A stretch of 64,000 bases of DNA. It comes from Leptothrix discophora (GTDB lineage Bacteria > Pseudomonadota > Gammaproteobacteria > Burkholderiales > Burkholderiaceae_C). Made by a program: the position numbers and the translations under genes. The stretch spans positions 186,001-250,000 of the forward strand of contig NZ_JAUZEE010000006.1 of the NCBI RefSeq assembly GCF_030705305.1, read 5' to 3'. Position 1 is the first letter of the stretch; each line of letters opens with the position of its first letter. The notes beneath the pieces are model-generated. The model did no database searches and had not been told where the DNA came from. It saw only the letters and a program-made list of their open reading frames with translations. This document shows positions 49,346-59,409 of this stretch, in pieces.

Positions 49346-49359
49346 TCGCGGAGACCCAC

Positions 49360-50073
49360 ATGTACACCGCCAAGGGACAACTCGACGTCAACGCGATGCT
49401 GAAGCAGTACAGCCCGCTGGTGCGTCGGCTGGCGCACCAGATGATCGCCAAGCTGCCCGCCAACGTCGAGATCGACGACCTGATCCAGGTCGGCATGATC
49501 GGCCTGACCGATGCACTGAGCCGCTTCGACAGCGGCCAGGGCGTGCAGTTCGAGACCTTCGCCACCCAGCGCATCCGCGGGGCCATGCTCGACGAGCTGC
49601 GTGGCGCCGACTGGATGAGCCGCGGCAACCGCAAGCACCAGCGCGACATCGAGGGTGCCGTGCACCGCCTCGAACAGCGCCTGGGCCGCACGCCGCAGGA
49701 AAGCGAGATCGCCAAGGAAATGGGCGTCACGCTGGCCGAGTACCAGGACCTGCTCAACAAGGTGCGCGGCACCCAGCTGATCTACCTGGAGGACATCGGC
49801 GGCGACGACGGCGACAACGACTACCTCGACCGCCACGTCGCCGACGAGAGCGGCGACCCGCTGTCCCAGCTCAACGACCACCGCATGCGCCAGGCGCTGG
49901 TGGAGGCCATCAAGAACCTGCCCGAACGCGAGCAGTACGTCATGAGCATGTACTACGAGCAGGACATGAACCTCAAGGAAATCGCCGCCGTGCTCGGCGT
50001 GACCGAGTCGCGCGTGTGCCAGCTGCACAGCCAGTCGATCGCCCGGCTGCGCGCCAAGCTGCGCGCCTGGTGA
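49360..50073 (+). CDS. fliA: Flagellar sigma factor FliA (sigma-28)
   Basis: A 237-residue sigma-70 family protein. Region 2 shows EIDDLIQVGMIGLTDALSRF and FETFATQRIRGAMLDELR, region 3 GNRKHQRDIEGAVHRLEQRL, and region 4 MNLKEIAAVLGVTESRVCQL. It directs RNA polymerase to late flagellar and chemotaxis genes. GGAGA lies seven bases before the ATG, 14 bases after the FlhG-like gene. Confidence 0.96.
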   Translation: MYTAKGQLDVNAMLKQYSPLVRRLAHQMIAKLPANVEIDDLIQVGMIGLTDALSRFDSGQGVQFETFATQRIRGAMLDELRGADWMSRGNRKHQRDIEGAVHRLEQRLGRTPQESEIAKEMGVTLAEYQDLLNKVRGTQLIYLEDIGGDDGDNDYLDRHVADESGDPLSQLNDHRMRQALVEAIKNLPEREQYVMSMYYEQDMNLKEIAAVLGVTESRVCQLHSQSIARLRAKLRAW

Positions 50074-50125
50074 CCGGCACAGGCCGACCCGGCCGATCGC
50101 CGCGGCGCCGCTGCAACGAGACCCC

Positions 50126-51499
50126 ATGGGAGCCCAGTCGATGCTCGATTTCCTGCTCGGACGGCAACGTTCGACCCTGGCCGATGCGGCCGCCGTGATC
50201 CCCGTCGAGCCCGATGTCCCGCCACTGTCGGACAGCCTCATCGAGCGGCTGTCCGGCCAGGCCTCCGAGATCGGCCGCGATGCAGCGCAGGCGCGGGGCG
50301 CGATCGAGGACACCCAGAAGGTCGTCATCCGCCAGGTCGAGGCGCTCGGCGAGCTCAACCGCCAGCTCGAAGCCGTGCAGCAGTCGCAGGACGCCATCGG
50401 CGGCGCGACCCAGGCCAGCCTGGCCGCCGTGGCCCATGCCCGTGCCGTGGCGCGCCAGGTCGCCGACGAGGTCGCCGGCATCGTCACCGTGTTGCAGCAG
50501 GTCTCCTCGGCCGCCGGCGACATCGCCCAGATCGCCTTGCAGACCCGGCTGGTCGCCTTCAACGCCTCGGTCGAGGCCAAGCGCGCCGGCGAGGCGGGCC
50601 GCGGCTTCGGCGTCGTGGCCGACGCGGTCAAGGATCTGGCCGGGCGGGTCGAGGCCTCGTCCAAGACCATCATGGGCACCTTGAAGCAGCTCGACGAGCG
50701 CATCGAGACCTTCTCGCAGGACATCCGCGTCGAGGCCGATCGCCAGCCCACGCGCGGCATCCACCTCGCCTTCGCGCAGGTCGAGGCCGGCGTGGCCCGC
50801 ATCGACGAAGCCGCCGCCCAGAGCCGCACGACCTGTTCGGCCGTGAGCGACAAGACCCATCTGCTCGGCGATGAAATGCAGGCCGCCATGAACAACCTCG
50901 ACTCCGCCATGGGCTGCAGCGACCGCTTCCTGAAGTTGTCCGAAAGCCTCATCGACGACCTGGCCGGCAGCGGCGTGGAGACCGTCGACACGCCCTATAT
51001 CCGCGCCGTGCAGGAAGCGGCCGGCCGCGTCTCGGCCGCCTTCGAGCAGGCGCTGGCGCAGGGCAGGATCTCCATGGCCGACCTGTTCGACGACCGCTAC
51101 CAGCCGGTGGCCGGCACGGCTCCGGCGCAGCACCTCGCCCGCCACACGGCGCTGTCCGACGAGCTGCTGCCGGCGATCCAGGAGCCGATGCTGGGCTGGG
51201 ACGAGAAGGTCGTCTTCTGCATCGCCACCGACCGCAACGGCTACGTCGCCACCCACAACCGCAAGTACTGCCACCCGCAGCGCGGCGACCTGGCCTGGGA
51301 CACCGCCAACAGCCGCTACCGCCGCATCTTCAACGACCGCACGGGCCTGGCCTCCGGCCGCAACCAGCGGCCCTTCCTGCTGCAGACCTACCGCCGCGAC
51401 ATGGGCGGCGGCCAGTACGTGCTGATGAAGGAAGCCAGCGCACCGATCCAGGTCGGCGGACGGCACTGGGGCGGGCTGCGGCTGGCATTCCTGTTCTGA
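50126..51499 (+). CDS. Soluble chemoreceptor with C-terminal sensory domain
   Basis: A 457-residue protein with no membrane segment. Its N-terminal half is a short MCP-type coiled-coil hairpin with the tip IALQTRLVAFNASVEAKRAG (a divergent form of the usual [16 protein letters not shown]). The C-terminal ~130 residues (CIATDRNGYVATHNRKYC, IFNDRTGLASGRNQRPFLL, HWGGLRLAF) match a Cache/PAS-like module found at the C terminus of some proteobacterial receptors. Signalling region first, sensor last, is the reverse of the usual order. It lies 52 bases after fliA, at the end of the flagellar operon. Confidence 0.85.
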   Translation: MGAQSMLDFLLGRQRSTLADAAAVIPVEPDVPPLSDSLIERLSGQASEIGRDAAQARGAIEDTQKVVIRQVEALGELNRQLEAVQQSQDAIGGATQASLAAVAHARAVARQVADEVAGIVTVLQQVSSAAGDIAQIALQTRLVAFNASVEAKRAGEAGRGFGVVADAVKDLAGRVEASSKTIMGTLKQLDERIETFSQDIRVEADRQPTRGIHLAFAQVEAGVARIDEAAAQSRTTCSAVSDKTHLLGDEMQAAMNNLDSAMGCSDRFLKLSESLIDDLAGSGVETVDTPYIRAVQEAAGRVSAAFEQALAQGRISMADLFDDRYQPVAGTAPAQHLARHTALSDELLPAIQEPMLGWDEKVVFCIATDRNGYVATHNRKYCHPQRGDLAWDTANSRYRRIFNDRTGLASGRNQRPFLLQTYRRDMGGGQYVLMKEASAPIQVGGRHWGGLRLAFLF

Positions 51500-51502
51500 G
51501 GA

Positions 51503-51521
51503 CCGGGCGCCGCTCGCCCGG
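51503..51521. terminator. Hairpin between convergent genes
   Basis: Perfect 7-bp inverted repeat CCGGGCG (51503-51509) / CGCCCGG (51515-51521), five-base loop, directly after the soluble receptor gene and before the stop of the convergent small membrane protein. No T-run; a probable bidirectional terminator. Confidence 0.5.
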
Positions 51522-51527
51522 CGCCGG

Positions 51528-51812
51528 TCACCCCGGCCGGGACCGTTGCTGGACCGTGTGCAGCCAGTCACAGCGCAGCAGGCCGCGTCGATGCAGGTGC
51601 TGGCGCAGGCGCCAGTAGCCCAGCGGCAGCAGGTGGGCCGCCAGCGACAGCGGCAGCCATGCCCAGTCCTGCAGCACCACCATCACCGGCAGGGCCATCC
51701 AGCCCATCACCCAGGCCGCGAGGACGGCATCGCAGGCGGCGGTCTCGACCGTGTGGCCGTGGGCATGGCCCAGGTGCCAGTGCTTGAAATCCTCGAGTTG
51801 CTGCAGCGACAT
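51528..51812 (-). CDS. Small hypothetical membrane protein
   Basis: A 94-residue protein with two hydrophobic segments (about residues 28-46, AVLAAWVMGWMALPVMVVL, and 50-65, WLPLSLAAHLLPLGYW) and several His residues near the N terminus (HWHLGHAHGH) that could bind metal. No family recognised. The 143 bases separating it from the haemerythrin gene hold no other feature I can support. Confidence 0.5.
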   Translation of the reverse strand: MSLQQLEDFKHWHLGHAHGHTVETAACDAVLAAWVMGWMALPVMVVLQDWAWLPLSLAAHLLPLGYWRLRQHLHRRGLLRCDWLHTVQQRSRPG

Positions 51813-51955
51813 CGCGGGTCTCCTCCGGAGGGGCCTCGCACGCTGTCGGCGCGGTCTTCAGGGACGGCGATGCGGCGAGTTCGGAGTCGACTCTAGTCCC
51901 ACCGCCTGGGTTTGTCAGCCCGATGTCAGGCTGGAAACACGTGAGATGGCACGTT

Positions 51956-52444
51956 TCAGGCGTCGCTGCAGCTCAGGCTGCCGCAGCCGGCGATGGCGGC
52001 AGCCGGTTCGCAGCGCCGGCCTTCGGCGGCGGCCTGCGCACGGGCCTGTTCGGCCTCGGCGATGACCGCGGCCAGGCCGGCGTCGGCCGCCCGCGCATGG
52101 CCGTCGAACCACTGGACCAGGCCGGGCAGCAGCTCACCGAGCAACTGCACCTGACCTTGTTCGGCGATGCGCTGGCGGACCTCGTGCAGCACGGCCAGCA
52201 CCTGGCTGTGCTGCAGGCTGTGGCAGTTCTCGGCCGCGAAGCCGTTGGCCTGCATCCACGCGTCCTCGCGGCCGAAGTGGTCGGTGGTGTGCGAGATCAG
52301 CGCGTCGAAGACCGGCAACAGCGTCGCCAGGTCGGCCTCGCGCACGGCCTCGACCCGGTCCAGCAGCGCGATGAACTCGCGGTGGGTCTGGTCCATCTCG
52401 GCGTGGCCAGTGGCCAGTTCGTCGGTCCAGGCGAGCAGGGTCAT
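51956..52444 (-). CDS. Bacteriohaemerythrin
   Basis: A 162-residue oxygen-binding di-iron protein. The full ligand set is present: His21, His56, Glu60, His75, His79, His116 and Asp121 (in MDQTHREF, TDHFGREDAW, CHSLQHSQV, GHARAAD). Likely role is oxygen sensing or delivery in the cytosol, often tied to chemotaxis or aerobic metabolism. The last ~30 residues add three Cys (CEP, GCGS, SCSDA), which standard bacteriohaemerythrins lack; these could bind metal or form disulfides. Confidence 0.9.
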   Translation of the reverse strand: MTLLAWTDELATGHAEMDQTHREFIALLDRVEAVREADLATLLPVFDALISHTTDHFGREDAWMQANGFAAENCHSLQHSQVLAVLHEVRQRIAEQGQVQLLGELLPGLVQWFDGHARAADAGLAAVIAEAEQARAQAAAEGRRCEPAAAIAGCGSLSCSDA

Positions 52445-52495
52445 CGGGGGCTCCGGGGCAGCAGTCGAAGAAGTCGGCGCAGCCTAGCCGAAGCC

Positions 52496-52532
52496 GCCCC
52501 GGGATGCCTTGAGGCAGCACAAGTCCCGGGGC
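52496..52532 (-). terminator. Nested hairpin downstream of gdhA
   Basis: Outer 9-bp perfect stem GCCCCGGGA (52496-52504) / TCCCGGGGC (52524-52532) encloses a smaller perfect hairpin TGCC-TTGA-GGCA (52505-52516), leaving a seven-base bulge. It lies 47 bases after the gdhA stop. No clear T-run follows on the minus strand. Confidence 0.5.
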
Positions 52533-52579
52533 CTCGCGCGCGGACGTACGGCCGCGCCAGGTGCGCGGCCGCCGGTCGA

Positions 52580-53869
<1,290 letters not shown>

Positions 53870-54007
53870 GTCGTGTGGGCCCGTTCGTGGCGGGCTTGTC
53901 TGCCGTGGTGGAGCGGCCAATGTAGGAGCCGCCGCCCGCCCATGTCCGTCATCGTGATGCAAGGCCGGCATGCCGGCCGGGCGTCGGCTTCATCCGTGTG
54001 CGGCCGG

Positions 54008-54841
54008 TCAGCGGCCGAACTCGTCCCCCAGCTCGCGGGCGCGTGCCTGCGCGGCCTTCAGCGCGGTGATGAAGGCGGTGTTGACGCCGGCCTCGTTGAG
54101 CGCGGTGAGCGCGGCGTAGGTCGTTCCGCCCTTGGACGTGACCCGTTCGCGCAGCGTCGCCGGGGTCTCCGGGCTGCGCCGGGCCAGCTCGGTCGCGCCG
54201 GCGAAGGTGGCGATGGCGAGCTGCTTGCCGGCCTCCGCGCCCAGGCCCATCTGCTCGGCGGCGGCCATCATGGTCTCGATGAAATAGAACACGTAGGCCG
54301 GGCCGGAGCCGGACAGCGCCGTGACCGCGTCGAGGTCGCTTTCCTGCCGCACCCAGACCCGCTCGCCGGTGGCGGCCAGCAGGTGCTCGACCAGCGCGCG
54401 GTCGTCGGCCGTCACGGCCGGCCGGGCGTACAGGCCGGTGATGCCCATGCCGATCAGCGCCGGCGTGTTGGGCATGCTGCGCACGACCCGCTCGGTGCCG
54501 GCCGCCTGCGCGATCGCGTCGCTGCGGATGCCGGCCATGACCGACAGGTGCAGCGCCCCGCCGACCGGCGCGGCCAGCGGCCGGGCGGCGTCCTGGAAGC
54601 TCTGCGGCTTGACGGCCCAGACGACCGCATCGGCGCGCGCCAGCGCCGGCCCGGCCTCGGCCAGCGCCTCGATGCCGAAGTCGGCCCGCAGCTTGTCGCG
54701 TTGCGCCTCCCAGGGCTCGACCACGATCAGCCGATCCACCGGCGTGCCGCCGCGGATCAGCCCGCCCAGGATCGCGCTGGCCATGTTGCCGCCGCCGATG
54801 AAGGCGAGGGTGGGGGAGGAGGGGGTGGAGTTGGTGTTCAT
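54008..54841 (-). CDS. proC: Pyrroline-5-carboxylate reductase
   Basis: A 277-residue NAD(P)H enzyme for the last step of proline synthesis. The Rossmann motif is FIGGGNMASAILGGLI; MPNTPALIGMG and the C-terminal signature ALSGSGPAYVFYFIETM plus VTSKGGTTYAAL are present. It lies 41 bases downstream of putA on the same strand, so the proline-making and proline-degrading enzymes may share a transcript. Confidence 0.95.
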   Translation of the reverse strand: MNTNSTPSSPTLAFIGGGNMASAILGGLIRGGTPVDRLIVVEPWEAQRDKLRADFGIEALAEAGPALARADAVVWAVKPQSFQDAARPLAAPVGGALHLSVMAGIRSDAIAQAAGTERVVRSMPNTPALIGMGITGLYARPAVTADDRALVEHLLAATGERVWVRQESDLDAVTALSGSGPAYVFYFIETMMAAAEQMGLGAEAGKQLAIATFAGATELARRSPETPATLRERVTSKGGTTYAALTALNEAGVNTAFITALKAAQARARELGDEFGR

Positions 54842-54882
54842 GGCGGGTGAGTTTAGGCAAGCCAATGGCTGCGCAAGCCGGG

Positions 54883-57800
54883 TCAGGCGCCCGGCGCGTG
54901 CTGCCCCGCCAGCAAGGTCGCATTCCCCCCCGCCGCTGCCGTGTTGACCGTCAGCGTCTGTTCGGCGCAGAAGCGGTAGAGGTAGTGCGGGCCGCCGGCC
55001 TTGGGGCCGGTGCCGGACTGGCCTTCGCCGCCGAAGGGTTGCACGCCGACCACCGCGCCGATCATGTTGCGGTTGACGTAGACGTTGCCGACGCGGGCCC
55101 GCTCGGCGATGCGCTGGGCACGGCCGTCGATGCGGCTGTGCACGCCCAGCGTCAGGCCGTAGCCCATCGCATTGATCCGGTCGACCAGCGCGTCGACCGC
55201 GCCGGTCCAGCGCACCACGTGCAGCACCGGGCCGAAGACCTCCTCGCGCAGGGCCTCGATGCCGTCGAGCTCGTAGGCCACCGGCGCGATGTGGGTGTTC
55301 GCCAGCCGGGCGGGCAGCGCGGTGCGGGCGATGCGGCGGGCGCCGGCTTCCAGGCGGGCGACGTGGGCCGACAGGCCGGCATGGGCCTCGGCGTCGATGA
55401 CCGGGCCGACGTCGACCGCCCAGCTCGTGGCCGCCTCGCGCGGATCGCCCAGGCGCAGCTCGGCCATGGCGCCGGCCAGCATCGCCAGCAGCTTGTCGGC
55501 GACCTCCTCGTGCACGCACAGCAGGCGCAGCGCCGAGCAGCGCTGGCCGGCGCTGCGGAAGGCGCTCTGCACGACCGCGTCGACGACCTGCTCGGGCAGC
55601 GCGCTCGAATCGACCACCATCGCGTTGAGCCCGCCGGTCTCGGCGATCAGCGGCACGATCGCGCCGGGCCGGTCGGCCAGCGTCCGGTTGATGGCGCGTG
55701 CCACCGCCGTCGAGCCGGTGAAGCACACGCCGCCACAGGCCGGGTGGGCGACCAGCGCCGCGCCGACGCTCTCGCCGGGGCCCGGCAGCAAGGTGAGCGC
55801 CTGCTCCGGCAGGCCGGCTTCCTGCAGCAGCGTGACGAAGGCGGCGGCCACCGCCGGGGTCTGTTCGGCCGGCTTGGCCGCCACCGTGTTGCCGGCCACC
55901 AGCGCGGCCACGACCTGGCCGGCAAAGATCGCCAGCGGGAAGTTCCACGGGCTGATGCAGACGAACACGCCCCGGCCCTGCAGGCGCAGCGTGTTGCGCT
56001 CGCCGGTCGGGCCGGGCAGCTCCTGCGGCGCCAGCCGGTGCGCGGCCTGTTCGGCGTAGTAGCGGCAGAAGTCGATCGCCTCGCGCACCTCGGCCACCGC
56101 GTCGCCGATGGTCTTGCCACCTTCATGGACCAGCAGCGCGCAGAAGTCGTCCAGGCGCGCTTCGAGCCGGTCGGCGGCGCGCTGCAGCACGGCGCAGCGA
56201 TGGTCCAGCGGCGTCGCGTTCCAGCTCGGCTGGAAGCGGGCCAGCGCCTGCATCGCGGCAGACGCGTCGGCGACGCTGGCGTCGGCCGGCCGGTCCAGGC
56301 CGCGCCGGCCGCGTGCCTCGACCGCCGCCAGCAGTGCCAGCCGGTGCGCGGCGATGTGCGGGTCGCGGCCCTCGCTGTTCGGGCGGGCGGCGCCGTAGAG
56401 CTGGCGCGGCAGGGGCAGGGTCGACCGGGCCGGCGGCAGCAGCGGCGAGGCCAGCAGCGTCGGCAGGTCGACCGTCGGATCGGCCAGCTGGTGGACGAAG
56501 GAGCTGTTGGCACCGTTCTCCAGCAGCCGGCGCACCAGGTAGGCCAGCAGGTCGCGGTGCTCGCCGACCGGCGCGTAGATGCGCAGCGGCGGCGCGTCCG
56601 GCAGGCCGGCCAGGCTGGCCTCGACCTCGCGGTGCACCGCCTCGCCCATGCCGTGCAGGCGCTGGAACTCGTAGCGCGGCACGCCGCTGCGGGCCGTGCC
56701 GACCGGCGGCTGCGCCATTTGCAGGATGGCGGCCAGCGTCGCCGCGTTGTGGGTCGCGAACTGGGCGTAGACGCAGTCCGGTGCGGCCAGCAGCGCCTGC
56801 GCGCAGGCCAGGTAGCTCAGGTCGGTGTGGCGCTTGTCGGTCCAGACCGGGTAGGCGGCCAGCCCCAGCTCCTGGGCCCGCTTGATCTCGCTGTCCCAGT
56901 AGGCGCCCTTGACCAGCCGCACCATCAGGCGGCGGCCGTGCGCACGGGCGATGGCGACGACCGCGGCCACCGTGTCCAGCGCGCGGGTCTGGTAGGCCTG
57001 CACCGCCAGGCCCAGGCCCTGCCACTGCGGATGGGTGCGCCGCGCGTGCGCCGCCAGCGCGTCCAGCACCCACAGCGACAGCTCCAGGCGCTCGCTCTCC
57101 TCGGCATCCAGCGTCAGGTTGATGTTGGCCTGCGCGGCCGCGTCGACCAGGCCGATCACGCGCGGCAGCAGCCGGGCGGCGACCGTGTCAGCGTGGGCGG
57201 CCTCGTAGCGGGCATCCAGCGCCGACAGCTTGATCGAGATGCCGTCGGCGCCCTCCGGCGAGGCGGCCCGGCCCTGCGCGCCGATCGCGGCGATGGCGCC
57301 GTGGTAGGCCGCCAGGTAGCGCTGCGCGTCCTCGTCGGTGCGGGCGCCTTCGCCGAGCATGTCGAAGCTGTGGACCCGGCCGTGGTGCTCGGCCCGCTCG
57401 GCGCGGGCAATCTTCAGGGCCTCGCCGATGGACTGGCCCAGCACGAACTGGCGGCCCAGCAACTGGATGGCGCGCACCGTCGCCGCCACCACCGTCTGCG
57501 CACCCAGGCGCTGCAGCAGGCCGGGCTGGCCGGCGCCGTCGGATTCGGGCAGCAGCTTGCGGGAGAAGTCCAGCGAGCGTGCCGCCAGCGCCGCGACCAG
57601 CGGATGCGCGCTCGTGCCGCTGCGCTGCTGTTCGGCGGCATGGGCGCTGAAGTCGGCCCGGCCGAGCTGGTCGGCGGTCAGCGCGATGGCGGTGGCGGTG
57701 TCGGGCACGCGCAGCAGCGCCTCGGCCAGCCGCATCAGCGCCAGGCCCTCGGCGCTGGAGATCGGGTATTCGTGCAGCAGCGATTCCAGCGCCCAGAACG

Positions 57801-58047
57801 GCGCGGGCTGGCGTCGCACCGCCTCGACCCAGGGCGCAGCGGTGGCCATCACCCGCGACCAGTCCAGCGGCAGGCTGGCGGCCGGCCCGGTCAGCACGCC
57901 CAGCAGGCGCTGAACTTGCTCGGCCTCGTCGCGCAGCGGCGAGGGCAGGCGGTCGGCGGCCAGCGGTGACGGCAGCGGAGACGGCAGCCCAGACGGCAGC
58001 GCGGTCGGCGGCAGCGACGGGCTCTGGGTGGTGGGGGTGTGGATCAT
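54883..58047 (-). CDS. putA: Bifunctional proline dehydrogenase / P5C dehydrogenase
   Basis: A 1054-residue enzyme that oxidises proline to glutamate in two steps. The FAD-dependent proline dehydrogenase half (~170-500) shows FDMLGEGARTDEDA, ISIKLSALDARYE and VRLVKGAYWDSEIKRAQ (residues 377-391). The aldehyde dehydrogenase half (~545-1040) has Glu803 in IAETGGLNAM and the nucleophile Cys837 in AGQRCSALR. It lacks the N-terminal ribbon-helix-helix domain of trifunctional PutA, so it should not repress its own gene; the divergent Lrp-type gene is the likely regulator. The start is the ATG at 58047, with GAGG upstream. Confidence 0.95.
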   Translation of the reverse strand: MIHTPTTQSPSLPPTALPSGLPSPLPSPLAADRLPSPLRDEAEQVQRLLGVLTGPAASLPLDWSRVMATAAPWVEAVRRQPAPFWALESLLHEYPISSAEGLALMRLAEALLRVPDTATAIALTADQLGRADFSAHAAEQQRSGTSAHPLVAALAARSLDFSRKLLPESDGAGQPGLLQRLGAQTVVAATVRAIQLLGRQFVLGQSIGEALKIARAERAEHHGRVHSFDMLGEGARTDEDAQRYLAAYHGAIAAIGAQGRAASPEGADGISIKLSALDARYEAAHADTVAARLLPRVIGLVDAAAQANINLTLDAEESERLELSLWVLDALAAHARRTHPQWQGLGLAVQAYQTRALDTVAAVVAIARAHGRRLMVRLVKGAYWDSEIKRAQELGLAAYPVWTDKRHTDLSYLACAQALLAAPDCVYAQFATHNAATLAAILQMAQPPVGTARSGVPRYEFQRLHGMGEAVHREVEASLAGLPDAPPLRIYAPVGEHRDLLAYLVRRLLENGANSSFVHQLADPTVDLPTLLASPLLPPARSTLPLPRQLYGAARPNSEGRDPHIAAHRLALLAAVEARGRRGLDRPADASVADASAAMQALARFQPSWNATPLDHRCAVLQRAADRLEARLDDFCALLVHEGGKTIGDAVAEVREAIDFCRYYAEQAAHRLAPQELPGPTGERNTLRLQGRGVFVCISPWNFPLAIFAGQVVAALVAGNTVAAKPAEQTPAVAAAFVTLLQEAGLPEQALTLLPGPGESVGAALVAHPACGGVCFTGSTAVARAINRTLADRPGAIVPLIAETGGLNAMVVDSSALPEQVVDAVVQSAFRSAGQRCSALRLLCVHEEVADKLLAMLAGAMAELRLGDPREAATSWAVDVGPVIDAEAHAGLSAHVARLEAGARRIARTALPARLANTHIAPVAYELDGIEALREEVFGPVLHVVRWTGAVDALVDRINAMGYGLTLGVHSRIDGRAQRIAERARVGNVYVNRNMIGAVVGVQPFGGEGQSGTGPKAGGPHYLYRFCAEQTLTVNTAAAGGNATLLAGQHAPGA

Positions 58048-58097
58048 CGCGAACCTCGGTGTCTCTGGTGAATGCCGCAACAGTACGCTTGCCTTGC

Positions 58098-58120
58098 ATG
58101 AATCTTTCGCCAAAGATGAT
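58098..58120. promoter_or_regulatory. Palindromic operator candidate between putA and the Lrp-type gene
   Basis: ATCTTT-CGCC-AAAGAT (58102-58117) is a perfect 6-bp inverted repeat; flanking CAT and ATG extend the symmetry with a one-base offset. It is AT-rich amid GC-rich DNA and centred in the 110-base divergent gap. Lrp-family regulators bind imperfect palindromes of about 15 bases, so this is the probable binding site of the neighbouring regulator. Confidence 0.55.
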
Positions 58121-58157
58121 GGACTGCACCGCAAGAAATCCAATCCCGCAGGGAGCC

Positions 58158-58628
58158 ATGAAGACCATCGCCGACCTCGACAAGACCGACCGCAAGATCC
58201 TGCGCCTGTTGCAGACCGACGGCCGCATCTCCAACCTGAAGCTGGCCGAGGCGGTGCACCTGTCGCCCACGGCGGTGCTCGAACGGGTGCGCCGCCTGAC
58301 CCGCGACGGCTACGTGCTGGGCTACGAGGCACGCTTGAACCCGAAGCTGCTGGACGCCGGGCTGATGGTCTTCGTGGAAGTGCTGCTCGACCGCACCGTC
58401 CACGACGTGATGGACACCTTCAAGGCCGCCGTGCAGGTCCGCCCCGAGATCCTCGAGGCCCACCTCGTGGCCGGCGGCTTCGACTACCTGCTCAAGACCC
58501 GCGTGGCCGACATGGCTGCCTACCGCGAGTTCATCGGCAGCGTCATCTGGACCCTGCCCGGCGTGCGCGAGACGCGCACCTACGTGGTGATGGAAGAGGT
58601 CAAGAACACCGCGTCGATCGACATCTGA
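58158..58628 (+). CDS. Lrp/AsnC-family regulator, probable proline catabolism activator
   Basis: A 156-residue protein: N-terminal HTH (LDKTDRKILRLLQTDGRIS, then LAEAVHLSPTAVLERVRRL) and a C-terminal RAM/AsnC ligand domain (EAHLVAGGFDYLLKTRVADM). It is divergent from putA, the arrangement of PutR and BkdR regulators, so proline is the likely effector (inference). GGGAG is three bases before the ATG. Confidence 0.9.
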   Translation: MKTIADLDKTDRKILRLLQTDGRISNLKLAEAVHLSPTAVLERVRRLTRDGYVLGYEARLNPKLLDAGLMVFVEVLLDRTVHDVMDTFKAAVQVRPEILEAHLVAGGFDYLLKTRVADMAAYREFIGSVIWTLPGVRETRTYVVMEEVKNTASIDI

Positions 58629-58650
58629 GGCGCCGCCCGGGCGGGGCCCG

Positions 58651-59343
58651 TCAGCCCCGCGCGCCGAAGATCGCCGTGCCGATCCGCACGATCGTCGCGC
58701 CCTCGAGCACCGCCGCTTCGAGGTCGGCGCTCATGCCCATCGACAGGGTGTCCAGGCCGTGCAGGCCGCCCTCGCGCAGCCGCTCGATCAGCTCGCGCAG
58801 GGCGCGGTGCGGGACGCGCTGGGCCGCGACGTCGTCGGCCGGCTCGGGGATGGCCATGAGCCCGCGCAGGCGCAGGCGGGGCAGGGCGGCGACCGCCCGG
58901 GCGACGTCGGCCACCTCGGCCGGCGCGAGGCCGCTCTTGCTGGCCTCGCCGCTGATGTTGACCTGCAGGCAGACCTGCAGCGGTGCCAGCGTGGCGGGGC
59001 GCTGCGCGTTCAGGCGCTCGGCGATCTTCAGGCGGTCGATGCCGTGGACCCAGTCGAAGGCCTCGGCGACGACGCGCGTCTTGTTGCCCTGCAAGGGCCC
59101 GATCAGGTGCCATTCGAGCTGGCTGCGCAGGTCGGCCAAGGCGGCGATCTTGTCGAGCGCTTCCTGCACGTAGTTCTCGCCGAAGGCCCGCTGTCCCGCC
59201 GCGTGCGCGGCCCGCACCGCCTCGGCCGGCTGGGTCTTGCTGACGGCCAGCAACTGCACGGCGTCGACGGGCCGGCCAGCCTCCCGGCAAGCCTGCTCAA
59301 GACGGGCCTGAACGCAGCCCAAGCGAGAGGTGATCGTCTGCAT
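58651..59343 (-). CDS. yggS: PLP homeostasis protein, YggS/ProSC family
   Basis: A 230-residue single-domain PLP-binding barrel without known catalysis. The PLP Lys is in QLLAVSKTQPAEAV; FGENYVQEALDK, WHLIGPLQGNKT and LSMGMSADLEAAVLEGATIVRIG are all family blocks (last shown in part: LSMGMSADLEAAV). It binds PLP and balances vitamin B6 pools and amino-acid levels. The ATG at 59343 precedes the domain. It is divergent from pilT across 66 bases, a common arrangement. Confidence 0.94.
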   Translation of the reverse strand: MQTITSRLGCVQARLEQACREAGRPVDAVQLLAVSKTQPAEAVRAAHAAGQRAFGENYVQEALDKIAALADLRSQLEWHLIGPLQGNKTRVVAEAFDWVHGIDRLKIAERLNAQRPATLAPLQVCLQVNISGEASKSGLAPAEVADVARAVAALPRLRLRGLMAIPEPADDVAAQRVPHRALRELIERLREGGLHGLDTLSMGMSADLEAAVLEGATIVRIGTAIFGARG

Positions 59344-59409
59344 AATCGTCCGGATTAGACCAACTCCGGCCGACCTTGCCGCATCCCTGCGGCGCGGGCC
59401 ACATCCCAC

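Noticed and set aside
54847-57969. A 1040-codon plus-strand frame opposite putA
   Set aside because: PutA on the minus strand is unmistakable; the plus frame consists of Ala/Gly/Arg/His/Gln-rich shadow sequence.
59341-59346. CATAAT as the -10 box of a pilT promoter
   Set aside because: No acceptable -35 element lies at 16-18 bases upstream, and the hexamer overlaps the yggS start codon; support is too weak to annotate.
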